Source: Rugalucina vietnamica (taxonomy: Eukaryota > Mollusca > Bivalvia > Lucinida > Lucinidae). Taken from it: a stretch of 64,000 nucleotides of DNA. Positions 11,501 through 24,200 of this stretch are shown here, piece after piece. The stretch is taken from the NCBI GenBank assembly GCA_964017185.1, contig OZ024882.1, positions 36,008,488 to 36,072,487 on the forward strand, written 5' to 3'. Below the pieces are notes generated by a model. The model made no database searches and was not told where the DNA came from. It saw only the letters and a program-made list of their open reading frames with translations. Both the position numbers and the translations under genes were made by a program. Each line of letters starts with the position of its first letter. Within the stretch, counting starts at the first letter, position 1.

Positions 11501-13204
11501 ATATTATGTAATCAAATTAAGCATTAAGCATCACAAGATCTGGAAATTATACGAGTATACAACTTAAATATTTACCCTCAAACTTAACAAATTATACTCA
11601 TCAAAAGAGGTTTTGCACCATTTCGATTTTTTTCATATTTTTAAGTGACATTTTAACTAATAAATTTTAAACCTAGCTTTTTGAATTTGCACAGTCTGAG
11701 AGAGTTTTATAATGTGTATGATAAGACCAAAAATCGTTGCGGAAACGATTTTAGGAAAAAATAAAATTCCCATTTTCTGTAAATGCTGAAAATTGGAAAA
11801 TCGAAAAAATTTCACAAAAAATGCCACAGCATTAAGAATACATTTTTGTTTCCAAATTTATGATTAAGCCTAATAAGAGCTTGCGCAGGACAGAGTAGCT
11901 CGCCTGACTTTTGCTTTGCCACTACATCTGTTAAAATCTATGACCCATGACCTTGACCTCAAGGTCACTCAGGTGAATCATGATGGTACAACATAAAACA
12001 TCAGACCAATGCAAAGTAGCAACTTGATCAATCTACATGTTCAAGAGATATAGACTTATAAAAACATTAACCAAAACTTAAACACAAAACTTCCAAGTCT
12101 GTGACCCTGACCTCAAGGTCATCCAGGTGAGTTGTGATGTACAGCATAAAACCTGAGACCAATATCTATCAACATGCAGGTATCAACTTTATCCATCAAC
12201 ATGTTCAAGAGATCAAGACTTTGACCAAAAAATTTAACACAAAATTTCTAAGTCTGTGACCTTGACCTCAAGGTCACCCAGGGTAGGTCATGATGGTACT
12301 GCATAAAACTTCAGACCAATATCTACCAACATGCAAAGTATCAATTTGATCAATCAACATGGTCAAGAGATGTAGACTTACAAAAACTTAAACCAAAAAC
12401 TTAAACACAAAATTTCTAAGTCTGTGGGTCATGATGGTACTGCATAAAACGGCTTCAGACCAATATCTAGCAACATGCAAAGTATCAACTCAATACATCA
12501 ACATGGTCAAGAGATGTAGACTTACAAAAATTTAAATCAAAAACTTAAACACAAAATTTCTAAGTCTGTGGGTCATGATGGTACTGCATAAAACTTCAGA
12601 CCAATATCTAGCCACATGCAAAGTATCAACTCAATACATCAATATGGTCAACAGTAGAAGAAACTTCCCCATTCGGGAATCATTGACCTTTTGTGACCTT
12701 TGTAAGAATGACAGGTAAATGTTACTATAATTAGTAAATTGATACTCGATCGGGAGCTTTTCTGTCATTTTTATTGTACCCTTACAAAACTCAAAAAATG
12801 TGTCACAGTTTTTGTTTAATCAAGATGAAATTTTGCAGGCTTAAAGATGAATGATGTATCTAACTTTCTACCGTGTAGAATGTTTTTATTTTGTTTTGTT
12901 AAAAAGTTATAAAATTATGAAAATATGATTTTTTTCCAATAACTCTGATTCCAGATCGGCAACAGAAATTGTTTACTGACGCCCAATCTGGAGCCATTGA
13001 AAACCAGATGTATTCCTAATTTGGAATCAGTAGTTCCTGATCAGAAACATTTCAGAGTCTGTGTTTTCTGTAAAATTAATATTACCCAACATACTATTTA
13101 AAGGGCAATAATTAAACATTTTGGACTGTTTTTCAACAGTTTCAATGAACTGTTTCATGTTAGCGATAAACTGTTTCATAAGGGTAACAGTTCATCTATT
13201 CATT

Positions 13205-13335
13205 GGGAGCGAGCTGGCCTTGCGGTAGAGTGTCGGACACCGAATCAAGAGGACCCAAGTTTGATCTCCCATTGGGGACGTCGTGTTGTGTCTTTGAATA
13301 AGACACAATAGCTCTCCAGATTACTGCTTGATACA
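13205..13335 (+). mobile_element. tRNA-derived SINE fragment
   Basis: 'gggagcgagctggccttgcg' begins a tRNA-like head, with a weak B box (caagtttgatctccca) and the body word 'tgtctttgaataagacac'. It is related to the SINEs at 5430 and 46775, in the opposite orientation. Confidence 0.5.
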
Positions 13336-15109
13336 CAGGAAAATGTCAGTTTTGTTCTAAAATGTCTGAAAAATATTTGAATGGGACTACTTTAAACCTT
13401 TAAAAAATGCCCCTGCGACCGACTGAGTGTTGGGGGTCGCTGATTTTAATACTTCTTTTAATCATTCGATCATCTCACCACTGTTATCAGTGTGGATTCA
13501 ATCTCCTCACAAGGCACATGTGAGACAAGTCAAGTTCTGCTCGCCCATCACTGCCATCAGGATAACATGTCCGTGTTAAATACACCCACTTATACCCAAC
13601 TTTTATAAAGTGAAACTGGGGTTTACAGGGGTATACCTATTTTTTTTTCTTTGGCTACAAAACATGCATTGTGGGTACTCGTGATCTGTCACCAACCACA
13701 AACACTAGCTGGCAGTCAGACAAAGGGAATGGTATTGGCTGAGTGCTTTGCGAGGCCAACCAATTTGACACTGTTGGGTAACTTCCAGAGGGCCCTACTA
13801 ATCCATTCATATCAATGCAAACACATAGAGATGCCTGCTATTGTAATAAATTTTTAATGAAAGACATTGGTGCTACCAAAGCAGGATTGTTCAAACTGTA
13901 TATTTGTTCCATGGCCACACACGTTGCAATTAAATTTTCTGACCCTGTATTGTCTTTTATTCCATCTAAGAAGGACATAAGAACTTTGTCGCTTCTTAAG
14001 AAAGATGTCTACTTTCAAAGATTTAAGCAAGTCAATGTTTTTGTAGACAGATCCTACTATGGTCCATACTATCTCTCTTTGAATGTTTTTAAAGCTTCCA
14101 AAGGATCAACCCTTTATATTTTTTATTCTATAGTTTATTTCATAATAATTCCCCTTTCTCCTCTACCGAGGGTATAGGCAAGCCTTTTTTTTCCACATGT
14201 GAGCAAGCTACAAATAGAGAAATTATGATAAAATGAATTAAAGTGTATTTTCTAGTGTCTGATAATAGTTTTTCGCAGATATTTTACAACTGTTTCAATA
14301 AAGATTACCGGATAAATATTTTCTTTTACACCTCAGACGCAATCTTCATGGTCAAGTAGAAATTTTCAAAAAGTAAGCATTTTCATGATCATCGATTATC
14401 TCCCTTGACGATGCAAAATCCCTATTCAAATTTCATTTTGGCTATTAACACAACATCATTCTGTTCACAGATTTTCAAATTTTTTGCAGGTTTCTGATCA
14501 GGACAAATTAAGATCAAGATTTCGACAAGAAAATAATTTTCCTATTGCCCTCTACACAAAAATTATCTGCGGAAAATCATTATCAGAGGCAAGTTTTTAG
14601 ACTTGAGCTTTGATATGACTGAATAATTAGGATCATTATGTAACCAAACGAATGACCCATGGTGGTGAAAGAAAACTACTGAGACTTCAGTCAATGAAAT
14701 TGCTGTTGGTTCTGCAAAGTGAAAAAGAAAATACTTTGGTCTACTGTTATCTTATTATACATGTTATAGAAAACAGTTGTATGCACCACGAAACAGGTCT
14801 TCTGTTAAACCTCATGCTCAGATTTGAAAAAAAAAAAAAAAAAAAAAAAAAAGAAAATTGAAATCCTTTAAGCGTACATGTAGTGAACATATTAATATTA
14901 GAGGGTAAGGGCCATACCACAGTTTCAGTGACTAAAGCCTAATCAGTGACGCTGGCAAAATGCCAACCGAGAGAATTACTGTTATTAACTACTACTAAGT
15001 ATACCTTCTACATATGTATTCTTTTATGTTATTATTTTTTTGTCCATGATAATTCATTGACTAGCTAGAGATTCATCATGAGAACCGAACAACTATCTAA
15101 ATGTCTTGA

Positions 15110-15440
15110 ACCACTGCAGAAGCTGAGGATGAGGTTAGATACCTGAAAAATCGATTTAAGCCTGCCAGTAATTTTATATTACTGATCGTTCCAAGGCGAT
15201 ACTTCTGTGGTGGTTCTTTTTGTTTTATTTCTTGGTGTTTATTTTTTTTTTGTGCTGTTTGCGCCTTATGTATCTTATCATATTTTTAGTTAAATTTAGG
15301 TAACTGCTGCTCATTCGGCTTATGATATGTTTTCATGGTATAATTACCTGATTTTTAATTTAGTTTTTTCCCACCTCAATTTATTGGAGTGGGAATCTTT
15401 TTCTGATTGCGCCTTTTCCTGATCGTTGCCTACTTGTACC
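15110..15440 (+). repeat. Dispersed repeat 'family X'
   Basis: It shares long stretches with 45593-45915: 'ccactgcagaagctgaggat', 'ccaaggcgatacttctgt', 'gctgctcattcggctta' and 'tttcctgatcgttgcctact'. Other partial copies are at 9095-9125 with 9540-9610, 19600-19680, 40820-40982 and 41739-41760. It is often next to or interrupted by 'gagccgc' MITEs, so it may be the 5' portion of a longer composite. Confidence 0.65.
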
Positions 15441-15492
15441 TTTCTATGGAACCACCAGTCTGTGATTCTGTAGTTTCGGTAGTCATACATAT

Positions 15493-15726
15493 GAGCCGCC
15501 TCATGGGAAAACCAACAATCTGCATAGGCGAAAACAAAGACGCAGATCAGCTTGGCGGTAACCGCAAAGCTGATCAACGCCTTTGTTTTCGCTACTCGGA
15601 TAGTACAATTCCACCTCTACTTAACTCCAAAATTTCAAGCTTCTAGCCTGCTTCTGTAGCTGTACAGGCCGGTTTGTGTCAGACCTGTTCAGAAACCACA
15701 TTGTTGGTTTTCCCACGAGGCGGCTC
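15493..15726 (+). mobile_element. MITE, 'gagccgc' family, full copy
   Basis: It starts 'gagccgcctcatgggaaaac' and ends 'ttttcccacgaggcggctc', 19-bp near-perfect inverted ends. The internal palindrome is 'gatcagcttggcggt' and 'accgcaaagctgatc'. A good reference copy of the family at ~234 bp. Confidence 0.85.
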
Positions 15727-17310
15727 AATTATATCTGCCCTCATCTATACCACAAATGTTTGTTTTACCGTTGTAGTTATTTAATCAATGCACCCTTTAC
15801 AGTACAACATATTCGTAGAATGCTTGTCATTCATATTTTATCTAGTGGTTCAAGAATAGCTTTTCCGAGGTAACATCGATCAATAATCTTGTTTGACAAT
15901 ATTCCATTCTTGATGCAAACAAGCAGTTCCACATCTTTTTTCCAAAACGACCAGCCATTTTGACTATGGGTAGTGTTTAAAATCATGCACAGGTAAAAAG
16001 AAAACTATGGTCTCATTAAGACACAACCACTGATTCCAAAACAAGATTCAGCAATTAAATATTGTATTCCGATATTCCAAATTTCTGTTATCATTGTTTA
16101 GGATTTTGTTTTAATATTTGAAAAAGCGTGTACACTAATTTATGCATGTGCATTTACATTTATAGCACTAAATCAGCACAGTTTTTCCCAATCCATTTAT
16201 ATCATGTTTTGAGATGGTACACATGCTTAACAAATGAAGCCAATTCAAGGTAATCCACACTATAGTCTGTTGTGTGATCCCGAACAGGATTACAAGTGTT
16301 TTATCATTAAAGTTTGATTCCAGATTGGGCGTCAATGAACGATTTCCGTTGCCGATCTGGAATCAGTGTTATTAGAAAAAAATCATATTTTCATAATTTA
16401 ATAACTTTTTAACAAAACAAAATAAAAAAATTCTACACGGTAGAAAGTTAGATATATCATTCATCTTTAAGCCTGCAAAGTTTCATCTTGATTAAACAAA
16501 AACTGTGACACATTTTTTGCGTTTTGTAAGGGTACTATAAAAATGACAGAAAAGCTCTCGTTCCAGCATCAATTTACTAATTATAGTAACATTTACCTGT
16601 CATGTTGACAAAGGTCACAAAAGGTCACTGATTCCCGAACGGGGGAGTTTCTTCTACTGGTCAAGAGATATAGACTTACAAAAACTTTAACCAAAAACTT
16701 AAACACAAAATTTCTAAGTCCGTGACCTTGACCTCAAGGTCACCCAGGGTGGGTCATGATGGTACTGCGTAAAACTTCAGACCAATATCTAGCAACATGC
16801 AAAGTATCAACTCAATACATCAATATGGTCAAGAGATATAGACTTACAAAAACTTTAACCAAAAACTTATTAAAACACAAAATTTCTAAGTCCGTGACCT
16901 TGACCTCAAGGTCACCCAGAGTGGGTCATGATGGTACTGCGTAAAACTTCAGAACAATATCTAGCAACATGCAAAGTATTAACTCAATCCATCAATATGG
17001 TCGAGATAAAGACTTACAAAAACTTTAACCAAAAACTTATTAAAACACAAAATTTCTAAGTCCGTGACCTTGACCTCAAGGTCACCCAGGGTGGGTCATG
17101 ATGGTACTGCGTAAAACTTCAGACCAATATCTAGCAACATGCAAAGTATCAACTTGATCCATCAACATGGTCAAGAGATATAGACTTATAAAAAACTTTA
17201 ACCGAAAGTGTGACGCGGACGCGGACGTAAACCTAAACGTACACGTACACGTAAACGGGGACGACCGAGGTGACTACAATAGCTCTATGCACTTCGTGTA
17301 GGCGAGCTAA

Positions 17311-18000
17311 AAACAATTAAAAAATCTCAAAATTTTAGTGAAAAATCATTTTTTCACAAAATTGCAATTATTGAGAAAAAATGATAAATATTGGAAAAAA
17401 TGAGTAAAATCAAAATTCATTTCAATTTTGGATCACTATGAGATGTTTTGACACCAAAACCTGCCGCCTGTTTTCTTTCTGTTACAGGCAATCTCATGTC
17501 GAAGATGTTGCATGAGTACTTTTTTGATATGCAGCTTTTTAAAAATTCTGAATTTGGATGGATTGAAAACCAGTACCTCCACTCAAACATTTATGGGTGC
17601 TGCATGCTGTGTTTGAAAGAAAAACAACCCATTTTATTGAAAAGATGAGTTAATAAGCTTTATCTAAGAATTTAAACAAAATCTCAAAAATCATTATTTT
17701 TGGTCAAAAATAGTGTTTTTGTCCAAAAAAAAATCAATTTTTAGTTTTTTGCTTTAACTGATTGCTTTCAGTATCTTGAATGAGGATGTGAAACGAATTC
17801 GGGCTTGGAAGCCCAGAAATAAAGATGTGGGCTTTTTGCTGCATCCCAAATTTTGGTGTTTTCAAAAACATGCATTTTTGCACATTTTTATTTAATCTTT
17901 TTGAGAAAAAATATTGATTTGTTATTCAGGAAGTCCAGCCCTTTAAGATGGTATTAAGTTTTAAAAGTTTATTTGAAAAATATCTTGACTAGACATTATT
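17311..18000. other. No gene recognised
   Basis: A/T-rich sequence with runs of 'aaaaatca' and 'tttttt'. The frame at 17448-17648 has no domain. It belongs to the inner flank of the 11601-18045 element. Confidence 0.5.
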
Positions 18001-18057
18001 TTAAAATGAGAAATTTATTAACTGGTGCAAAACTTCTTTTGAGGAATATATATAAAC

Positions 18058-19200
18058 AAGTAGCCCAAGGGCAATGATCGCTCACCTGAAAGTCAGGAAG
18101 TACAGTCATGTAACAAAACAAAAGTAGTTGGATTTTTTACATGTATTTTTATATGGGCATGGTGGCCATCTGGGTCATGTGACCTGGATTTTTATACAGA
18201 TATTGGTTCCACCTTCCTATAGATGCTTCATATAAAATTTGGCTTTGTTTCAGAGGAGAAGATGTTTGAATATTATGATAATATACATGTACATGTATAT
18301 TGCCTGGGGGTGGGGCAGATAAGCCCTTAGGGTCCATATTTTTCAAAAAAATTTATTAAGTCCTATTGCCCATTTCCTGCAAGGTATTTCCTTTCAATGA
18401 CATTACAACAGGTTTCCCCATTACAATGCATAGGTGGCCTATGTTGTACTTTAGTCATCAATGCTACATGCCAAGTTTCGTTGAAGTCCATCCACTAGTT
18501 CTTGAGAAGAAAAATTTGGAAGGATTTTAGCATATATGGGCATGTCGACCATCTTGGTCATGTGACCTGGATTTTTCATATACACATTGGTTCCCCCTTC
18601 CTATAGATGCTTCATATAAAATTTGGCTTTGATTGGCCAACGGTTTCAGAGGAGAAGAGGTTCGAATAATATGGTAATGTACATGTATATTGCCCCGGAA
18701 CATGGGCAGATGTGCCCCTGGGGTCCATTTTTTTTTCAGAATCATTGATATTCAGTCCTATTGCCCTTTTCCTGCAAGACTTTTCCTTTAAATGACATTT
18801 TAACAGTTTTCCCATTCAAATGCATAGGCAACCTATGTTTACCTTGCCGTAAAATAGGTCAATGTCATCACAGAGTCATGATTTATTTACACTTTAGTCA
18901 TCAATGCTACATGCCAAGTTTTGTTGAAATTGGTCCAATGGTTTCTGAGAAGATTTTTTAAGGGTTTTTACCATATATGGGCATGGTGGCCATCTTGGTC
19001 ATGTGACCTGGAATTTTTATATATACATTGGTTACCCCTTCCTATAGATGCTTCATATAAAATTTGGCTTTGATTGGCCAAGCGGTTTCAGAGAAAAAGT
19101 TCTTTGAAAATGTGAACAGACAGATGCACAGACACACGGACAGACACCAGTTGAGTACCATACTATAAGCTCCCCAATAGCCTTCTGCTCAGGTGAGCTA
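18058..19200 (+). mobile_element. Pearl/HINE-like element, ~430-bp cores
   Basis: The start 'agggcaatgatcgctcacct' and end 'ctgctcaggtgagcta' place 'ctcacct' and 'aggtgag' at opposite ends. Core repeats carry 'gccatcttggtcatgtgacc' near 18167, 18546 and 18988, each followed by 'agatgcttcatataaaattt'. Minus-strand open frames at 18149-18815 merely follow the repeat. It is the same family as 47253-48788. Confidence 0.75.
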
Positions 19201-19727
19201 AAAATTCCTCCAGTTATTCCTTTCTTGCCAGTGATGATTGTTCAAATACATGAAAATTTGTCAATTTATTTCTAAATATTGCAGGGGTATATTAATAACT
19301 GAATGCAGCTGTACTTTCACCTTTTTACCAAATATATACGTTCTATTGTCATTTCACGTATAACATGGTCATTGTCATTTGTCATTTCAGGTATAACATG
19401 GGCTCTGATTCTCAATGGTTGATTGAGGAAGAAAATTGAAGCAATGTCCGGTTCTGCATCAGAGCATCTTAAAAGGTATACAATCATTAAACAACACAGA
19501 ACATACAACAATTGTTTACATTTTTATATACTGTGATGCGGAACCGGAAAATGCTCCAATCAATTTTCTTTTCTCAACCAGAGTGATTGTTTAATAGGCG
19601 TGATTTTAGTTTTCCCTCTTCAATTTTTTAATTTATTTCAGATTGCATCATTTCCTGATCATTGCCTACTTGTACCTTCCTTTGATTATACTATATCTAA
19701 AAGTTTGAATTATGTTATGTAATATTT

Positions 19728-19944
19728 GAGCATGTGCGTGAGAAAACCTACCATTTGGGTTCTGACCAGGTCCGATACATACCAGGCTGTACAGTCACAG
19801 ATGGTTAGAAGCTGGAAATTTTGGATTTAGAAAGTAGAGGAATTGTACTATCCGTGTAGCGAAAACAAAGGCGCTGATCAGCTTCGCAGTTACTGCGAAG
19901 CTGATCTGCACCCTTGTTTTCGCCTATGCAGATTGCTGGAAAAC
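19728..19944 (-). mobile_element. MITE, 'gagccgc' family
   Basis: It carries 'ccaggctgtacagtcacag', 'gcgaaaacaaaggcgctgat' and the palindrome 'cagcttcgcagttactgcga'. The terminal bases are diverged, so the ends are approximate. Confidence 0.75.
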
Positions 19945-20273
19945 TGATCATAATACAAGAAAGAATGTAGATGTTGCACTTTATTGTGTTTTAGTTTTAT
20001 TTAAAGCCCTTCTTAAATGAAATACAGTCACTACATTTTGAACATGTCTACCATATTATAACATAACGTCCCTGGCTTTTATGACAAGTTTTTTTTTTTT
20101 TTTTTTTTTTTCCGAAGTCTTTCATAACAGTGACACAGGATTGACAATTTTCTATTGTAAATTTTAACTGTTTGAAGGCTACATACCCAGAAGACAGCAC
20201 TTGCAGACAAAAAATAGGCACATGGCAGACAGAAAATCAGTACTTTAACCATAGACATTTATAATACACAAAA

Positions 20274-20523
20274 GGGCCCAGTTGTTCAAAATTAACAACA
20301 TCGTTAGTTAACGATTTGGTAAAGTTTCAAATGGCAATATTACAAATACACTGTTATTTTTTGTTGATAAAATGTGAGAATCCTTTGCAGTGCAAAGGAT
20401 TCTCACATTTTATCAACAAAAAATAACAGTGTTTCGGTATTTGCTTATGTAGTCAGCATTTACTTTACGAGTTTATGTCTTAACGATGACGTTAAGGTAA
20501 CAAAGTTTTTAACAACTGGCCCA
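20274..20523. mobile_element. Foldback element with a perfect 83-bp central palindrome
   Basis: The ends 'gggcccagttgttc' and 'aacaactggccca' are inverted. At the centre, 20349-20431 is a perfect palindrome of two 41-base arms around one unpaired G (arm begins cactgttattttttgttgat). The 'gggcccagttgtt' terminus is one I associate with a common animal foldback/MITE family. The open frame at 20374-20622 runs through the palindrome and is not a gene. Confidence 0.8.
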
Positions 20524-20571
20524 GGATGTACTCATTCTCTTAGTGAGCAAAGGAAGATCACAGTGTATTAT

Positions 20572-20839
20572 GAAAACATGCTTATGCAATATACAGAGAT
20601 TTTTTTCAGCAGAAAAATATGAAAATTTCATTAGAAAAACTTTGATATTTTTAAGATTTTTGCTCAAAAAATAGATTGTGGGTACACGTTAGAACTGCCT
20701 AGTGCCTACCAAGGCGGTTCAAACAAGTACCCATAGTCTATGTTTTGCAGCAAAAATAAGAAAAATAATTATACCCCAGTAAACCCCATTTTCACTATAT
20801 AAAAGTGGGATATAAGGGAGTATTCATTGCATGGACATG
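20572..20839. mobile_element. ~260-bp hairpin element
   Basis: It is bounded by 'catgcttatgcaatatacag' and 'attgcatggacatg', with a central inverted pair 'agattgtgggtacacgttag' and 'aacaagtacccatagtct'. Copies of the same family: 21231-21490, 21562-21831, 43736-43952 and 46351-46617. Partial copies are at 1, 4662, 13561, 29295, 36205 and 61800. Confidence 0.75.
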
Positions 20840-21069
20840 AATTCACACGGTATTTGCAGAATGGAATTTCCATACCCATAAAGGCATTTTATGCATTATA
20901 TCAAATAACAGGGAACATCGTTTTTTCAACGCCTATTGCTTCACAGTTGCAATGGCAGTTGGCACAATTAGTCCACAAGTCTAAGGATTAATCCATTCAT
21001 TCAACTGCCATATTCGCAAAACATTAACGGTCCAACAAAAAATACCAAAATCGTGTCATCAACAAAGCA

Positions 21070-21200
21070 CTATGAGTCTTCATAAAACTTTGGAATCTGG
21101 TCCGCAGTAAGAAGAAATCGTTCTACCCCATCTTTTGTGATTGCAGCTAATCGAACCACACCACCGCTGGACCCATCTCTGTTTATAGCTAGCGAAATTG
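21070..21200 (-). CDS. PSMB6: PSMB6 exon 6 (terminal)
   Basis: The acceptor TTTTTTCCAG precedes CAATTTCG. It encodes [14 protein letters not shown] onwards to [10 protein letters not shown] and the TAG stop. It includes the Asp and Ser of the DGSSGG segment that support the catalytic Thr. Confidence 0.95.
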
Positions 21201-24200
21201 CTGGAAAAAAGTGACAAGGTAAACATCAGGAAAACATGTCCGTGCAGTGAATACCCACTCAAACCCCACTTTTATATAGTAAAACTGGGGTATGCTGGCG
21301 TATACCTATTTTTCTTACTTTTGATCTAAAACATAGATTGTGGGTTCTCAATAGAACCACCTCGACAAGGCAGTTCTAACGTGTACCCACAATCTATATT
21401 TTGAGCAAAAATATTATGAATATCAATTTCTAATTTCTAACAAATTTTTTTCCCGCTAAAACTCTCTGTATATTGCATGGACATGTTTTTGTAATAAGTA
21501 AACCTAAGTGAGCAGAGAGTCATGTTGAAGCTCGTGCATTGATAGCCTTCCCATACATTAGGAAAACTTGCCCATGCAATATAGAGAGAATTTTTCTAGT
21601 AGTAAAAACTGAAAATTTCATTGGAAAATTTTTGATGTTTTTAATATTTTTGCTCAAAACATCGATTGTGGGTACACGTTAGAACCGCCTCACCAAGGCG
21701 GTTCTAACAAGTACCCACAATCTATGTTTTGGAGCAAATTACGGAACATAGGTATACCCAGGCAAACTCCAGTTTTGCTATAAATAGTGGGGTATAAGGG
21801 GGTATATATTACATGCACATGTTTTCCTGATGGCTATCAGTTTAAAGGATCTATTTGTTGCTAGAGCTGATTCCTAAATAAGAAAATTCAAGATGGCTAC
21901 CCCATGAATGGCAGGTTTGCTGTAATTTCCTTCTGATAATAAGTCAAATCATTGTGAACAAATGCATGGACCAATCAAAATCCACACTCAGCCAATGAAT
22001 ATTAATGTGGTATAATAAAACTGCTACCACTTCTAAGTGACAAATTCTATTGACACATTCATTTACAGTGAAAATCTTACCATTTGCAATAAATTTAAGA
22101 CATTCATCTTTAGACATTCCAGGTTTATAATTAGCATCAACGTAACCATAGAGATAAGTACTTCCTGATCCACCAATAGCTACAGGCATTCTGGTCCACA
22201 TGCCGCCTAGAGGTATTGTGTACACCTAAAACAGATATGAGAGTCGACATTTTCCTAGTCACTATTATTCTGACTATCACAAAGCAATACTTTGTGCACA
22301 TTTATTTCAGCACTTTTGTTTTTATTATGACCAACATGACTCCAAGCTAAATTCGGAAATTTTCTCGGGACTTTTGTTCCACACATTTTCCATTTCTGAA
22401 TTATTTACGAGGTCTTGTATATTCTTTATGGCTTGTAGGGTTTCTTTATTAGCGAGAATTTTGAATTCATAAGGCAAGAAAAATGCATATTGGTTAAAAT
22501 AAAGTTCTTGCAAAAATTACAAGTTTTTCTTATTTTTTACATGTATCTAATTTTATTTATTGATTTACATGGCCACCTTCCCGTTTATCCAAGCCAGCAA
22601 ACAGTATACCAGCTGATAGATTATCCCGGTTATTGTAACAATAACCTTACCTGGCCACCTTCACATTTATCCCAGCTGGCAACCAGTATACCAGCTGATA
22701 GATTGTCCCGTTTATTGTAACAATAGCCTTACCTGGCCACCTTCTCGTTTATCCCAGCCGGCAACCAGTATACCAGCTGATAGATTGTCCCGGTTATTGT
22801 AACAATTACCTTACCTGGCCACCTTCCCATTTATCCCAGCCAACAACCAGTATACCAGCTGATAGACTGTCCCTGTTATTGTAACAATAGCCTTACCTGG
22901 CCACCTTCTCGTTTATCCCAGCTGGCAACCAGTATACCAGCTGATAGATTGTCCCGGTTATTGTAACAATAGCCTTACCTGGCCACCTTCTCGTTTATCC
23001 CAGCCAGCAACCAGTATACCAGCTGATAGATTGCCCCGGTTATTGTAACAATAGCCTTACCTGGCCACCTTCTCGTTTATCCCAGCTGGCAACCAGTATA
23101 CCAGCTGATAGATTGTCCCTGTTATTGTAACAATAGCCTTACCTGGCCACCTTCCCAGTTATCCCAGCCAGCAACAAGTAAACCAGCTGATAGATTGTCC
23201 CGGTTATTGTAACAATATCCTTACCTAACCACCTTCCCGTTTATCCCAGCCAGCTACCAGTATACCAGCTGATAGATTGTCTCGGTTATTGTATTAATAG
23301 CCTTACCTGGCCACCTTCCCGTTTATCCCAGCCAGCTACCAGTATACCAGCTGATAGATTGCCCCGGTTATTGTAACAATAACCTTACCTGGCCACCTTC
23401 ACGTTTATCCCAGCCAGCAACCAGTATACCAGCTGATAGATTGTCCCTGTTATTGTAACAATAGCCTTACCTGGCCACCTTCCCATTTATCCCAGCCAGC
23501 AACAAGTAAACCAGCTGATAGATTGTCCCGGTTATTGTAACAATTACCTTACCTGGCCACCTTCACATTTATCCCAGCTGGCAACCAGTATACCAGCTGA
23601 TAGATTGTCCCGGTTATTGTAACAATAACCTTACCTGGCCACCTTCACGTTTATCCCACCCGGCAACCAGTATACCAGCTGATAGATTGTCCCAGTTATT
23701 GTAACAATAGCCTTACCTGGCCACCTTCTTGTTTATCCCAGCTGGCAACCAGTATACCAGCTGATAGATTGTCCAGGGATCTCACTAGGATTTTAAAAAC
23801 AGGAGTCCGGGACTCCTGCAAAACAAAAAGTAGGAGTCCCAGACAAAATTTAGGAGTCCCACTATAGAAACTCAATTACAATCCTATTTTTTTTCGACAA
23901 AAAAAATCATAATCATTTCACCTCTTTATAAACAGGGTTTGGGGCTTCCATTTCTTAAGACAAATGTGATATATCTCTGATCAGACGCTGGAGGCGTGAA
24001 ACTTTATAGCATGTCTGATTTGCATTTGGACAACATCGTTAATCTGAGTAATCCTTATCTTGATTGGAGATAATTGATTCTTGGAGCTAATAAACAACAA
24101 AGCCAAGGTAAAGATGGGAATTTTGGGACGTCTCACGGCGAAAAAATCTTGCGTCCCGGGAATCATCTCTTGGCAGAATTATGCGTCCGAGCACGAGTTT

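Larger units (their letters stand above)
9700..11600. mobile_element. Element bounded by ~100-bp inverted repeats
   Basis: The segment 9710-9805 ('tttgttaag' ... 'ccagatcttgtgatgctt' ... 'tttgattacataatatg') reappears inverted at 11500-11600. Between the arms lie the tandem repeats at 9886-10830, a second inverted pair (10862-11275) and a MITE copy. No transposase frame is visible. Confidence 0.55.
12652..16659. mobile_element. 4.0-kb element, ~350-bp terminal inverted repeats, 5-bp target duplication
   Basis: Ends are CAGTAGAAGAAACTtCCCC and its inverse, GGGGGAGTTTCTTCTACTG. The inverted repeats span roughly 12652-13010 and 16306-16659 and are highly similar. The 5-bp duplication GTCAA (12647-12651 and 16660-16664) flanks it, and the interrupted core repeat reads on cleanly (atggtcaagaga) once the element and one duplication copy are removed, so the boundaries are exact. 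I see no transposase frame; the longest frame (13815-14177) has no recognisable domain and shares a nucleotide repeat with 36591-36680. I cannot assign a superfamily. Confidence 0.8.
11899..17310 (+). mobile_element. Pearl-like element with ~170-bp core repeats, split by a 4-kb insertion
   Basis: It starts 'tagctcgcctgactttt' and ends 'cgtgtaggcgagcta', short inverted ends. Core units of ~165-175 bp read 'catgatggtactgc', 'ttcagaccaatatct', 'catcaacatggtcaagaga' and 'tgaccttgacctcaaggtca'. They occupy 11940-12651 and 16665-17200 and belonged together before the 12652-16659 insertion. A degenerate hexamer tract (gacgcggacgcggacg) and a terminal hairpin close the right end. Confidence 0.7.
11601..18045. 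mobile_element. Outermost element of a four-deep nest
   Basis: The left end 'caaaagaggttttgcacca' (11602) is matched in inverted orientation by 'tggtgcaaaacttcttttg' (18023-18041). Weaker inverted similarity continues inward ('aataaattt' and neighbouring T-rich words). Inside lie the pearl-like element 11899-17310, then 12652-16659 inside that, then a MITE and a SINE. It has no coding capacity that I can support. Confidence 0.5.

Noticed and set aside
13815..14177. 120-residue frame as a possible transposase of the 4.0-kb element
   Set aside because: No catalytic motif; part of its DNA recurs as a noncoding repeat at 36591-36680.
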